A stretch of 64,000 bases of DNA from Glebionis coronaria (Eukaryota > Streptophyta > Magnoliopsida > Asterales > Asteraceae), in the NCBI GenBank assembly GCA_025667525.1, contig CM046882.1, positions 549,828,630 to 549,892,629 of the forward strand, given 5' to 3'. Position 1 is the first letter of the stretch; every line of letters starts with the position of its first letter. The notes below the pieces were generated by a model. That model had not been told where the DNA came from and ran no database searches. It worked only from the letters and a program-made list of their open reading frames with translations. This document shows positions 48,228 through 60,554 of this stretch, one piece after another. Made by a program: the position numbers and the translations under genes.

Positions 48228-50088
48228 TGATAACTAGGTTTTTGCCTAATTAAAAAGATTCTTTGTCGTATGTCTAATCGAATTGATTTGGTTTAACTAT
48301 GCGTGACTCAGTCGTTCTTGGTGAAACAAATAGTTGTGTCGTTGTAGTAATTAAAGGTGCAAAGCAATTAATGTAAATGAGCGGGTAAGTAAATCTAATT
48401 CTAACTTAAAGTAAAAGCGCAAGTATTTAAAAGCGTGACGAGAATTAAAAGGCACTAAAGTAAATAACGTAAACTTAAAACTATCTAAGGCAAACTTAAA
48501 ACGCAACTAAAACTTAAACTACGGCAATGCTGAAATAAATCTAAGGCAAAATGAACTTAAAGTGCGACTAAGGAAAAAGGCGAAAAATAAAGCTTGAAGT
48601 TAAAATTCAAAGACAAAAACTAAAAAGAACCTGAAAACAACTCATTCGGAACAATCCTTCGTCCGGAACAATCACTCATCCGGAATGTCACCTTCGTTCG
48701 GAATGATTCTTCTTCGCTCGGAATATTACCAAAATCCTTGATCCGGAACAAATTTCCTATTCTGAATATGTCACTTATCCAGAACAATCCTTCGTTCGGA
48801 ACTTAACTGATTCGGAACTCAATTGGATCGGAACTTCTCAAACACGCCTTGGTTCGGAAGTTCTTGGTTCGGAAGTTTGTTCGGAACTTCCCTGGTTCGG
48901 ATCTTCCTTGTTCGGAACTTTTGGTTCGGAAGTTCTTGATTCGGAACGTTCTTGTTCGGAACTTTTGGTTCGGAACTTTTTGGTTCGGAAGTCTTCCTGA
49001 TTCAGAACCTTTAGTTGGTTCAGAACTTCTCTGCTCGGAACTTCCCTGGTTCGGAAGTCTTGCTGGTTCGGAACTTCCTAAGCCAACTTCTTGGTTCGGA
49101 AGTTTCTGCTGATCCGGAACTTACCTGGGAAAGATCAGAAACAGGAAAACAAACACCCCGAAGAACAGAGAACACAATATGCACACGAATCTAATCAAAC
49201 TTAAGCAAAATCAACCACAAAATCAAATCAAACTAATCACAGAGCATCTACTAAACATAAACAAACAATCCAAATCAATAAAACTAACAAAACTAATCAC
49301 AATAATCAAAACCCACTTTGATCAAAATAAGAACATGAACATGAACATAAACATAAACATAAAAATCAAAGATTAAGAAAGGTAGATAGGAGATTAACAA
49401 GATAAAGTAAAGATTGACAAGAATTAAATGGAAACTTACTTGAAATTAAATGAATTTAAGGTGCAAGACAAGGTATTTAAAAATGGACATGAAAAGTAAA
49501 TGACAAGATAAGTAAAATGGAAGAACTAATTATCACTATTAGCCAACAAAGAAAAATGCTAATCTCATCTAATATATATATAGGGGAGGTTAAGGAGTGC
49601 TTAGGAAGCTTCCTCCCCTCTTTCCTTTTTCCTTAATTGCATGCTTAGTCCTTCTCTTCTTAATCTTTTGTTAATTGCACCATTTAGTCCTTAAGCCTTT
49701 TAATCTTCTTAAATCTTCGACTTTAATGACTTTTGGCTCGGGATTTCTTTGGACTCGTCTTTTAATTCTTCAATTCAATAATTAAGACTTGAGTTCTTCG
49801 GCTTTTAGTAAACTTCCGTCTTTTGACTTTTTCTTCGATAAATCTTCAGAATTGGTCTTGGACTTCCGTTCTTTTTGCACTCTTGACTTCTTGACTTCGT
49901 CTTTCATCTTTTTCTTCAATAAAAGCCCGTAAATGCCTGTGTTTTCTCCACTTTTCACCTTTTCGTCCTAAATCACAACAAAAACACAAACCACGCATAA
50001 TTCCGACATAAATGACATAATTACACGTTTTGGCTCGGTTATTATTGTAATTAAGTGGTAAAAAGGATGGGTGTTTACACACCTATCA
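48228..50088 (-). repeat. LTR of the minus-strand gag-protease element (1861 bp)
   Basis: Starts TGATAGGTGTG at 50088 and ends TTATCA at 48228, with 5-bp perfect inverted ends TGATA/TATCA. A minus-strand TATA-like 'ctatatatata' lies near 49580. U5 contains the TTCGGAA cluster. An A-rich 'aatcaaact' segment is at 49180-49370. Confidence 0.85.
48636..49135 (-). repeat. TTCGGAA word cluster inside the LTR
   Basis: About 30 copies of TTCGGAA or close forms (TCCGGAA, CTCGGAA) in 500 bp, spaced 10-25 bases, often with 'cttggttcggaag'. It is an imperfect microrepeat. It may bind a protein or simply be slippage. Confidence 0.75.
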
Positions 50089-50414
50089 AGGGAGCTTGTG
50101 GATATAGTGGAAATCTCGAGTAAGGTGTACTTGAGGAATGGAGTAGGAATGAGGATAGAGCTTCGTTGCCGAACCACTATAAATCTTGGTGTCTTCCTAT
50201 TAGTTTGTTTCTTTCCTTACTCTTTACTTACTTTCATTATCACTTTACTTACCATTAATACTTGTCATTGTTAATGCATTAGAATTGAACCTAATCATTG
50301 TGAAACTAGCTTTCAACTAAAAGATAGTTTTAACACTAACCTAATTGAAAGGAATTTTAATTAGGAGATAAACCGAAGAGAAACTATTCAACCCCCCCTC
50401 TTTTATTTTCTACA
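50089..50414 (+). repeat. Copia-like 5' LTR, 3' part only
   Basis: Matches 52886-53207 closely: 'gggagcttgtggatatagtgg', 'cgttgccgaaccactataaa', 'cattagaattgaacctaatc', ending TTCTACA. The missing left part was cut by insertion of the Athila-like element at 50088/50089. Confidence 0.88.
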
Positions 50415-51499
50415 GATCCCATTACTAGAGAAAGAGAAGTTGTTCCACCACCATCTAAACCTTGCAACATACCACCTCTCAATGACTTCTCTTCTTTCCC
50501 AAATCTTACTAGGCATTGTGAAAACATTTCTTATCCATTATCTCCCTCTCCACTACCACCTTCTCATTTTGACGGTCCTCCCCCATCTAACGACTTTGTT
50601 TTGCATCATGAAAGCTCGTGTACTTGTTGTCAGTTTCAACAAATTAAACTTGCTCATGTGTATGACAAGTTAAATTTTCTTGAATTTCTTCTCACTCGGC
50701 CTCCTTTCAAAGTATTTGTTCCTATGAACAAATCTTCGAATGATGCCTCGTCGTATTATTTTTCCAATTAAAGCATACATTGTGTTTTGGTTGTTTGAGT
50801 CAAATAAAAACGTAAGCAAATCTTGGAAGATTATCACTACTAGAGTAGTTTATGCTTATGTTGATTATGTGTTGTTTTAAATATTCATAATTGTGTGTAT
50901 GAATATTTTAATTGTATGTTCCTTCATATTTTTGTAATATGAATGTTATGTGTGTTATTCCCTTTCCCACCGATTCTTTGTAACACAATGTTTAGAGTAG
51001 ATCATGGTTAAAATATACTATTGTTTTTTGGTGGTTCCATCAACTGTAAGTTTCTAACCCTTTGACATATTATCACTTCAATTGGTATGAATGTTTCTTT
51101 TCTATCTCTATTCCACCAATTGAACTTTGATTTTGTCAAAACACCCTCTTTGGACATGCTTAGCAAATACTTAATTCTTATTTGAGATTTCTTTTCTTTC
51201 TCCCTCTCAAGTTACTTAGTAGGTGGTGACTATATATACATTGGTGTTTTTTTTCTTTCTACTAACCTTTGTGTAACATGTCACCTTAGCTCATTCTCTT
51301 GGTGCCCCAAGCAAGGGTGAGTAAACACCAAGGGGGAGCTTCTAGCAAAGTCACTTCTTCTCTTCCTCAAAGACTTGTGCTAACCTTTTTGCTTCGACAA
51401 AGGGGAAGAAATGATAGTGATAAACTTGTTAATAATTCGAACACTTTTGAATTTTACATAAGTGAGTTTATAGTTTGTTGTAATCAAAAAAGGGGAGAT
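50415..51499 (+). mobile_element. Residual interior of the copia-like element
   Basis: Only 1085 bp between LTRs. No gag zinc knuckle, integrase or reverse transcriptase. A Pro/Ser-rich frame stays open from about 50416 to 50771 (VVPPPSKPCNIPPLNDFSS) with no known family. The right end has the polypurine tract 'aaaaaaggggagat' at 51486-51499, next to the 3' LTR. The element could only move with help from an autonomous relative. Confidence 0.75.
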
Positions 51500-52256
51500 T
51501 GTTAATGCAAAGCAATGCCTAAAAACATTATTAGTGTTAACTAATCTTTCTTAGTTTTGATCACGACAAATTAAAAAGACGTTTATCGTCAAATACAATC
51601 ATAAGATGAATTATCTAACAAACACTATCATCAAGGTAATAATTATTTAAGTATTGCACTAACATATCTTAATTATGATTATTGATCATAAAAGTGATTA
51701 GACCTAAAATTACATTTTTTCAAATGTGACAAAAGATTTTTTAATAAACTTTCTTTTTAATAAAATGTTTTATTAAAATGGAAAATGTAAATTTGAATAT
51801 GGCATATTCTAAATGCCATAGGAATATCCTTTGAAGGTAAAATTACCTCAAATATTACTCCCCCACTAAAAGACAAAAGGGAGCATAGTCTATGAACACG
51901 GATCCTTAAATGCCTATGTGGTTCCCTAGTGATAAGGAACCGCAGACACAATTAAGGAACCACGCTCAGAGAGCCGTTGGCTTTTGTCTCCTATAAATAG
52001 TGGACCAAATTTGTATTTTCCACAACCCTTTTTGGACACTCTTTCTGCCATCTTTCTCCTTTCTAATTCATAATCATTTGTAAATGATCACTTAATGTGT
52101 TAAGTATGTTTACTTATGATTATCCCCTTCATCTCCTTCTTTATCTTGTCCAAAGAGAAGATCACTAACACACTTGTGATGTGATTAAAGATGAAGCCTT
52201 GATGAAGATCATCCTTTCCTAAAGATCTAGTCATTTTCATCATATGATTTATTTGA

Positions 52257-52565
52257 GTCTTGTGTAGATCCAATGTAGTTGTGAATACTTGGATTAGTTG
52301 TGTTAATCCATTGTATTTGTGAATACTTGGATTTAGTCTTGTGTAAATCCATTGTATATGTGTATACTTGGATTTGTGTTGTGTAAATCCAAGTTACATG
52401 TGTATACTTGGATATGTGTTTTGTTGAGTTTTAATAGTTGTGACTTATAAGTTCTCACTAAACTATAAAGTGATGTGTTTGTGTCTTGTGAGTTCTCACT
52501 AAACTATAAAGTAACTTGTGGTTGTGTCTTGTGAAGTTCTCACTTAGCTTCAAAGTGAAGAGTCA
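52257..52565 (+). repeat. Short tandem repeats in the copia-like LTR
   Basis: About four units of 'tgtgtaaatccattgtatatgtgtatacttggat' style (45-50 bp, 52257-52425), then three units with 'agttctcactaaactataaagt' (52440-52565). Confidence 0.75.
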
Positions 52566-52570
52566 TGAAG

Positions 52571-52875
52571 ATTGGTTCTAGCTTTCGATCAGAACTCGAC
52601 ATCTAGCCTTACGTCGGAAAATCGTGAAGTATGCAACGTTGTGAATATTGGTTCTACCTTTCTATTAGAACTCGACATCTAGCCTTGTGTCGTAAAATGG
52701 TGAAGTAGGCAACGTTGTGAAGATTGGTTCTATCTTTCGATTAGAACTCGACATCTAGCCTTGTGTCGTAAAATGGTGAAGTGGGCGACGTTGTGTAGAT
52801 TGGTCCTAGCTAAGATTAGGTCTCGACATTTAACTTAGTGTCGGAAAATAATGTAATCGACGTTGTAAGGTTTTC
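52571..52875 (+). repeat. 76-bp tandem repeat, about four units
   Basis: 'Attggttcta' (last unit 'attggtccta') starts at 52571, 52647, 52723 and 52799, exactly 76 bases apart. Each unit carries 'gaactcgacatctagcctt' and 'ggcaacgttgtg'. The stretch is downstream of the TATA-like box, so it would be in the transcript leader. Confidence 0.9.
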
Positions 52876-53207
52876 TACGCCAAGAAGGGAGCTTGTGGAT
52901 ATAGTGGAAATCTCGAGTAAGGTGTACTCGGGGAGTTAAGTAGGAAAGAAGATAGAGATTCGTTGCCGAACCACTATAAATCTTGGTGTCTTCGTATTAG
53001 GTTGTTCTTTCCTTACTCTTTACTTACTTTCATTATTACTTCACACACAATTATTATTTGTCATTGTTAATGCATTAGAATTGAACCTAATCATTATGCA
53101 ACTAGCTTTCAAGTAAAAGGTAGTTTTGAGACAAACCTAATTGAAATGAATTTTAATTAGGACATAAACCGAAGAGAAACTATTCAACCCCCCTTATAGT
53201 TTCTACA

Positions 53208-54925
53208 AATTTAAAGAATTTACCCACAACTATTCACAACGTACTTTCTAAAACTCGGCTGAAGCACAATGCAATAACCTTATTCATTGTGGTTCGGATG
53301 TGAATTTGCGTTATATCAACCTTAAGGTATAATGCAAATAATAATCGTAGGTAATTTCAATTTGACGCACAGGCGAGCCGGGAATTTGGTCAGCGACTAA
53401 TGGCATAACACCTCCTTCCTTAACCGGGTACATGACCAGCGGTGCGTTATACCCACTTTATAGTTTGTCAGAAGGAGTAGGCCGTTAAATTATTATTGTG
53501 AATACCAATCAACACAAATTCTATGTAATTTAGATCTCAAAACAAATCTTAATTTTAATATGATTTAGTCCATATTATTTTTTCTTTAAAAAATCCTTGT
53601 TTACAACAATTCATGCAATTTAACATAAACAAGTAAAAAAAACTGAATCATAAACACATAATAACAATTTATATGTGCAATAAATAAATCAAATAGCCAC
53701 ATACATACGATTTATTCAATAATCATCAAATCTAGGTTTTTATATTCATATAAAAGTCTTCCCTAATTATAGATTTATTGAATCAAATAAAAAAAGTAGC
53801 ACATAAAATCATATAAACATACAATTTTATGATCCATGAAAACATGCACGTTCATCATGGATCCACCGACATCTCTTAACAATTAAATCTCTATGGATCG
53901 TAACATTTAATCTACATGACATAACAATTAATCATGTAATTTAATCTAAAATTATACAACATGTAAATTAGGGCTTCAAAACAAAAAATATTTTTTTATT
54001 AAAAAATTCGGCTCAAAACCAATTTTAAAAAACAAAACCATGAATTTTTAAGAAAACCTAAAAAACATGTAGTTTTATCTCAAAATAATTATTAGTTAAA
54101 AAACTTTAGATTTTTGATAATTATAACATGTTAAAACGACTCTCGATGCCACTGAAGGTTTATTATCTACATAACAATTATTAAAACCGTAACAAAGATC
54201 AAATCACATATAGCGGAAGCGATTTAACAAGATCATAATAACACAATTATTATTAATCGAATTAGGGTTACGTACCTTTTAGCTATGAAGATTCCACAAG
54301 ATAAGAACGAAGCACCAATATATCAATAAAATCATATCACCAAGATATAGTCTAAAGTAAGACTATATTACGTTCTTGTACACACGTAATACAACGAGCT
54401 AACCGTAAGTCTAGTACGTGTAAACCGAGCTTCAACGTCTAGTGTAAAAATCTACCCAACAACCATAGAGAGGGGCTAGGACTAGATTTATAGCTTAATC
54501 CAAAAAACCAAACGAAACCCTTATGGTGCGTTTGATTCAGTCGACCAAGAGAGAGAGAGAAAATATTATGGGGTGAAGAATTATGAGAACCAAGGGATGT
54601 TTATATAGGCATAATTATCTTGGAACCCAAGTCAAAAAATTAATTAGGAAATAAATCTTCTCCCTCCCCTTGTCCATAACCGACGGTCGAACACCCCAAG
54701 GGGTTGTCCGGAACTTTCTTTTCCTCTTCTTATTTATTCCACAACGCTCGTTAATACTTAACTCTTAATTTATTTAACAACCGTTAAGTTATAGCTTGAT
54801 TTAATTTAATAAATATAATAAACATATTTATTAAATAAATTAACTCTTTACGTATTGAGTGCAATCCTGTACTCTCGAGTTCGATCTTAACACACGACTA
54901 TTAAATATAAGTCCATAAACTTTCA
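53208..54925 (-). mobile_element. Partial LTR retroelement: LTR, primer site and leader
   Basis: Minus strand: a possible LTR 54925-54153 (TGAAAGTTTATGG…ACCTTCA), with TATA-like 'ctatataaacatccc' near 54600. Then comes a primer-like TGGCATCGAGAGTC at 54151-54138, which resembles the initiator tRNA-Met site TGGTATCAGAGC with transitions. After it are about 940 bp of non-coding leader, cut off by the copia-like LTR. The superfamily is unsure. Confidence 0.45.
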
Positions 54926-55869
54926 CCTTGTGCATTAGGGTACTTGTATATTGTCTTAATATAATCTTATAACCTTAATAAAGTGCTATGGGTGTTTATA
55001 GACTTGTCCTAAAAGACTAGGTAGTGATTCTATGTAGATTTCTTAATATAAGGGTTTTTAGGTCATTAGTCCTAATGACTTTCTATCTTGGGTAATTAGT
55101 GTTTGTATCTTCATGAACAATTATTCTAGGGCTTTTATGATATGTTTATTATTTCTATGGTTTCTACATACTTAGTTTAGGGTTTATATAGGTTTATCAT
55201 ATTCTAGGGATGATTATGGGAGCTTAAGATCCAATGCTTTGATAACTTGTACCTTATGCTATATTAACTTGTAACTTGCATTGAAATAAATGTATAATCT
55301 TAATATGATACATAGTTGATTTTATAATTAGTGGCAAAAGATTAGACTCTAATTCAATGTATAATGGATTTTATATGCTAATCTTAGTTACTAGGTCTTA
55401 ACTTGTAATTAGTTTTGGATTAGTGAATATAGTATTTTGTGATCAATTACCTTTCCTTTATATGATTCATTATAATTAGTATAGTGTATTTAATAATAGT
55501 ACATAAATATTATGTAGTTATATTGCTTGAAATATTGTTTACCAAAGGTTTCTAGATGGTGATCTAGACTATTCTGTACATTTACTTGTACTTAGCTTTG
55601 TATGGTTTGTTCTTACTATTCTTAGGCATTATTATGTCTTTAAGGTATAGTTTATAAATTGTTTATAATCCTTAATGACTTATTCATATGTACTTTCTAT
55701 TTATAGTTTATCATTCTTGAGTTTACAACTTATTTTTAGGGATTCTAGGGTTTCTAAGGAAATTTAGGGCATCATAGTTATATTTGAGATGTTATTATTA
55801 ATATTGAACTTATAAGATTACTTTTAGATCTTAGCCTTGACATATACATTGTGTTTAAAACATATAGGA
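54926..55869. other. AT-rich DNA, no gene recognised
   Basis: No protein signal. Many 'tagggttt' and 'cttaggtc' words. It may be old LTR sequence. Confidence 0.45.
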
Positions 55870-58800
55870 ATATGTTGTAGCGGCAGTTCAGGTTGTGAGA
55901 AACAGTTCATGATGAGATGGCATTTATACATGATCTCATCGTTCTTTTCAGGCTTTAAATGCATAAAAATGTCATAAAATACCATATATATGCTTGTGTT
56001 TGTTTACTTGTGTATTTTAGGTATGGATATCGTGAAAAAGACAAAAGATCACAAGTTACAAGGAAAAACGGACACGAGAAACAAAGCCGTACAAAGAACC
56101 GGGCCCTAATCATGGAAAACTCAACAAATACCCTTGAAGACTTGAAGACAAACAAGATTGATCCTCAATTATTGAAGAAATGACACTTAAAACCCTTGTA
56201 TATTAATAATTACAAGTTTGGTCCCTTAAGTTTGTCAAAATTACACAAAAGGTCCCTCAACTTTGAAGAAATGGCAAGATTAGTCCCTCAACAATTTCAA
56301 ATTGTCAAATATGGTCCCTCATCAAGCCAAAGATACATTAAAGACCTTTGAAGATCAAAAATGTCCAAGATCAGTCCTTCAAAAATGCAAAAGTTCCAAA
56401 AATAACCCTTAATACACCTTTTGGAAAGTTTTGTGCAAAAAATGTCAAGTTGTGAAAGTTGTGAAAGTTGTTACAAGTATATTTGGACGCTGACAGACTT
56501 TTTAACACAAGTGACAAAAGAAAGGAAAAAGAAGGGCTAAACATGGGCACTGAAACATTCAAACTCCAAAAAATGCGCCAAACACATCCCATTCCCCCAA
56601 TTTCGGATCAAAAGGTGTTACTGTTCACCTTTTACCACCCAGATTTACATCACTTAAAACAAAGGGTAATTTGCAATTACCTTGGCACACGTTTGATTCA
56701 CACATGCAGAATCACATCCCACACACAAAACCCTCATCTCCACTCACCAATAGGCCCCACCATTCAACACGTCACCCAATCAGAATGCAACTTACCCTCC
56801 AAGTAATCCTATGTGGCAAAATCAACAGCCAAGACTCATTGCTTCATTCCAAAGTTAAAATGAACAGCCTTGATCAATTTGGACAGCTCAAATTCAGAAA
56901 ACGTCTAGAAGTACTCAAGGGCATTTTAGAGAAATCATATCTAGGGTTTGTGAATAGTGTAGCCAGGCATTTGCCTATAAAAGGAGACCTCAACATGTGA
57001 GAGTCCCTTTGTTCCAGTTTTAGGCTATCAATCTTTGTAATTCCTTTTTAAGTTTAATAAAATTTGAATTTCTGAAGATATTGAATTCTCTTTTTGATTT
57101 GATTAAAAGTTGGTGTTTGAGTAGCCTAATTCTGAGTTCCATTTGATTGTTAAGGCCTACCTTAATCTTGTGGTTAAGGCACGTCTTGGTTCATAAGGTT
57201 TTTAAGGGTCAAATACCTTGAAATCCTAGGTTTTGTTTTGGCTTATTTTGTGTACTAACCCTTGACCATTTGCTATAAGCTCTTACAAGCTTGTTGACAC
57301 CAAGCTTGTGAAGGGATTAGAGCCCTTGGTTGAGTTGTTTGCTGCTTGTGTTGAAGATATCAAGTCCTTGAGGTTCTACTTTGAACCATCAACCAAGGCA
57401 GTTTGCATCATCTTTGTTGAAGTACCTTGGTCTTGTTCTAGTTGTTGAACAAGGTCCAAGGAGCATAGTTGGCTCTCCTAGGAAGTTGTGGAGAGCAGGT
57501 ATAATCCCTTGTTAAAATTCCTCTCAAAATTTCATGATTATGACTGTTTTGAATTTGGTGCTTTAATTTTGAGTATTTGTGTTTGTGCTGGTAATTTTTG
57601 AGTTTGATTGTGTTAGTTGCTATTGTTTAAGTGTTTTTGATCATTAAAATCAGTAGGTTATTAGTTAAAATCACAAGTTTCTTTGTTAAGTGCTTGATTA
57701 AGGGTTGTTTGGGATTACTGGTTATCAAGGCCTTGTGGCCTTGGTTCTTAGGGTTTGGGTGGTCTAAACAAGTCCTAATACACAAGTTTTAGCCATTGGT
57801 TTACTTTCTGAAAGTTTGGAAAAGGGATTTTTAGTTTTGCAAAAATCTGATAAAAGTGGTTTTGAATTTGGTCAAACACATCAGATCCAATAACTTCTTT
57901 GTTAGTTGGATCTAAGGTCTGAAATCAGGATTGGGAATAGTTTGGGTGATAAGCTTTCTATTGGTTATCTGCTTGTTGAATTTGGTGGCTTATTGTGGTT
58001 TTTATAGCTTATCAAAGTTTGCTAAAGTGGTCATTTGCATCAGCAAAGTGACCACCTCATTTGGTGTTGCCTTGTGATTTCTAGTATTAGGATTGTTGTT
58101 TTGTTGCTTGGATTCTATTTGTATGCTGCTTGTGAGAATATTTGGCTATTTGGATTGCTTTGTTCATAGCTTATAAGCCCACTGGCTTATTGGCTTATTT
58201 GTGCCAAAACAGATCAAGTTTACCCAACTGGTAAGCCTTGATTCACAAGGTTTGCACTCAAACCTTGACTAGCAGGGTGAAAAACAAGTCCTTACACTTC
58301 ATTAAGTCTGTCAACGCCTACTTTGTTCCTGTCAGCGTTTGATTTCAACTTATCAACGTTTGACTTTTGGTCAAACTTGGTTTCTAAGCTTATTGAATCT
58401 GTTTTGCTTATTGGTACATGCAACAACTTATCTTTTGTAATAGAAATCATTTTTCTCAGCTTAATATCAAATCTGGAAGGTTACAAGTCTTTTGGTTAAG
58501 CTTTTGCTAGAAAACTAGCTTATTTGGCTTTTTCAGCCAGCTTATCTGTTCTTACAGCTTATTCTACTTGGCTTTTTGTGATTTTCTTGATTGATTATTC
58601 TTAGTTAAGCTATTTGAGCTTTTGCAACAAACTAGAGCTTCTAAGGTTCCTTATTTCTCAATCCCGACTATTTTGTCGTTTTGTGAAATAATACTTTGCT
58701 TATTTCTGGCTTATTGAGTGAGCTTTTTCAAAATTTCTTTTTACAGATCTCATAAGCATCCCAAAAGAAGGCTGTGTGTCATATTAGAGCTTATGGCATT

Positions 58801-59815
58801 AGCTTATGGCTTAATGGGCTGAAAAGCCCAATAAGAATAAGCTGAGTGTTAAATAAGCTGTGATAAGCTCATTTTCAGCTTTTGGGCCTTTAGAGTTTTG
58901 TTCTTAGAATTGAATTTTAAGTCAGATAGGCCTTTTCCAAGTCAATTGGGCCAAGTTTGACTTTTTGGGCCCAAAAGCCCAATTTGGTTGACTGTTTTTG
59001 GTTTTGGCCCATTTGAGGGCCCAATAGGGGTATTTTGGTAATTTCACTTTGATTTTCTGATTATTTAGGTTAAAATAAGCTAGTTTGCAAGTTTTTAGAA
59101 TTTTTTTATAATTTTTGGATTTTTAATATTATTTTAATATTATTTTATTATTATTTTTCAAATTTCACATTTTCCAACTTTTTACATTTTTCATAGGTTA
59201 ATTACATTAAAATAGGAATTTAGCAACTTTTAGAATAATTTTATCTCTTTTAGATTAATTTTATAATTATTTTAAGTTTTAATAGTTTTTAAATCATTTT
59301 AAATAGTTTTTATTAGTTTAAAAATTTCTAAAAATAGTTTTTAATCTTTTTAGGTCATTTTAGAGGTTTACCAATTGAAAAATCTTTATTTAGGCTTTTT
59401 GATAATTTATTTGATTTTTAGGGCTTTAATTAGCATTTAAAAATTGAATATTTAATTATTTTAAAGGTTTGAAAAAGTTTTGATCATTGGTAAACTCTTA
59501 GTTTATTTATTTTGAGTTTTGATGAATTTTTGGTAATTTTTAGAATTAATTTTGTGGTTTTTAAGGTTATACGTTTTAACTTTCTAGTAGTACTTATTTT
59601 TATTTTTACGTCTTCGTCATCTTCTTTTCTCATCCCCTTCTAAACCAATCATTAATCACAAACATTTAACAAATTTCTCACACACATATACCTCCTTGGG
59701 AAACGAACTTTCATTTCATTAAGGGTCATTAACACTTGATTTTTCCTAAAGTCATTTGTTTGATACTTACCACTTTTACGCCTTTTCCCTAAAAGGTCGT
59801 ATTTTACCACAATCA
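55870..59815 (+). repeat. Long LTR of the plus-strand Athila-like element
   Basis: The right end, '…accacaatca', lies 3 bp before a primer site and is firm. The left end is set near 55870 from likeness of 55975-56025 ('atgtcataaaata…tatatgcttgtgtttg…ttttaggt') to a region about 90 bp into the LTR at 50088. TATA-like 'cctataaaagg' at 56975-56985 and 'aataaaat' near 57056 mark U3/R. If right, the LTR is about 3.9 kb, with a U5 of over 2.7 kb. Another element could be hidden inside. Confidence 0.5.
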
Positions 59816-59818
59816 TTT

Positions 59819-59836
59819 TGGTGCCGCTGCCGGGGA
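59819..59836 (+). other. Primer binding site (tRNA-Asp type, one change)
   Basis: TGGTGCCGCTGCCGGGGA, one base from the site at 42975. Confidence 0.85.
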
Positions 59837-60554
59837 GGTGTGTCGTGATTAATTTGCATTGTTGTTTTTAATATTAACCATATAGTATTTGTATTAGTAG
59901 AACTCTACTAATACGTATTATCGGTTTTCTTGGTTTTTCTTGTACAAATATTATTACTATATTGTATTAAGTATCACAATAAATTCACAATATCTCCAAA
60001 AGTGTGAAAACACAACCTTAATTGGGATTTCATCACTCAGTTATTGTATTCGAATCTCAAACAAAAAGAAAAAGGCAAAAATAGATAAATACTTTCGTGA
60101 AGCTCGATTTTGAAAAATACAAACTATAAGGTGGGTATAAGGCGGGTATTATAAAATATACCCTAAGGAAAAAGGCTCTTAAGTGCTTCCCGCCGCCTCG
60201 TTTCCCCGCTTGCTTGTGAGTATTTAGAGATTGAAGGCTAATCGAGGGTTTTGCCGCCCAAAGTATTATTACGTATAATATATTTGCTTGGTTTTTTGTG
60301 ATTAAAACCCTCTTGAACAATTTGGTTTTCACCAAAGTTCTAAAGTCATTCGAAGGCGTTCACTCCACGTGATTGTTTTCATTCCTTTGAGGCTTCTTTA
60401 ATCAAGAGTTTGATTCGAGGAGAGATTTTGTAGATTGTTGTCTACGAAGATACACCAAAATCCAAAAAATTAAATATCATCAAAAACACACAAAAAAAAT
60501 TGAAAATTCACAAAACACCCAAAAAGAATCTTCTTTGCTCACCTCCCATTCTTC
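59837..60554 (+). other. Leader of the plus-strand Athila-like element
   Basis: Non-coding, 718 bp. No GC-rich hairpin set like the one at 43384 was seen. Confidence 0.6.

Larger units (their letters stand above)
44884..50088 (-). mobile_element. Athila-like gag-protease element, 3' part lost
   Basis: Minus-strand order: LTR 50088-48228, primer site 48225-48208, gag, amber codon, protease, acidic tail, then an abrupt end at the MITE. No reverse transcriptase, integrase or second LTR. It sits inside the left LTR of the copia-like element that continues at 50089. Confidence 0.85.
51500..53207 (+). repeat. Copia-like 3' LTR (1708 bp)
   Basis: Starts TGTTAATGCAAAGC and ends TTCTACA, with TGT…ACA ends. 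It follows the polypurine tract. TATA-like 'ctataaatag' is at 51991-52000. It contains three sets of tandem repeats between 52250 and 52880. Confidence 0.88.

Noticed and set aside
48636..49135. CRISPR-like array (regular short repeats)
   Set aside because: Plant DNA, 7-bp words with irregular spacing and no spacers of constant length.
48636..49135. Heat-shock element cluster
   Set aside because: GAA and TTC halves are separated by 0 or 1 bases, not the 2 bases of nGAAnnTTCn.
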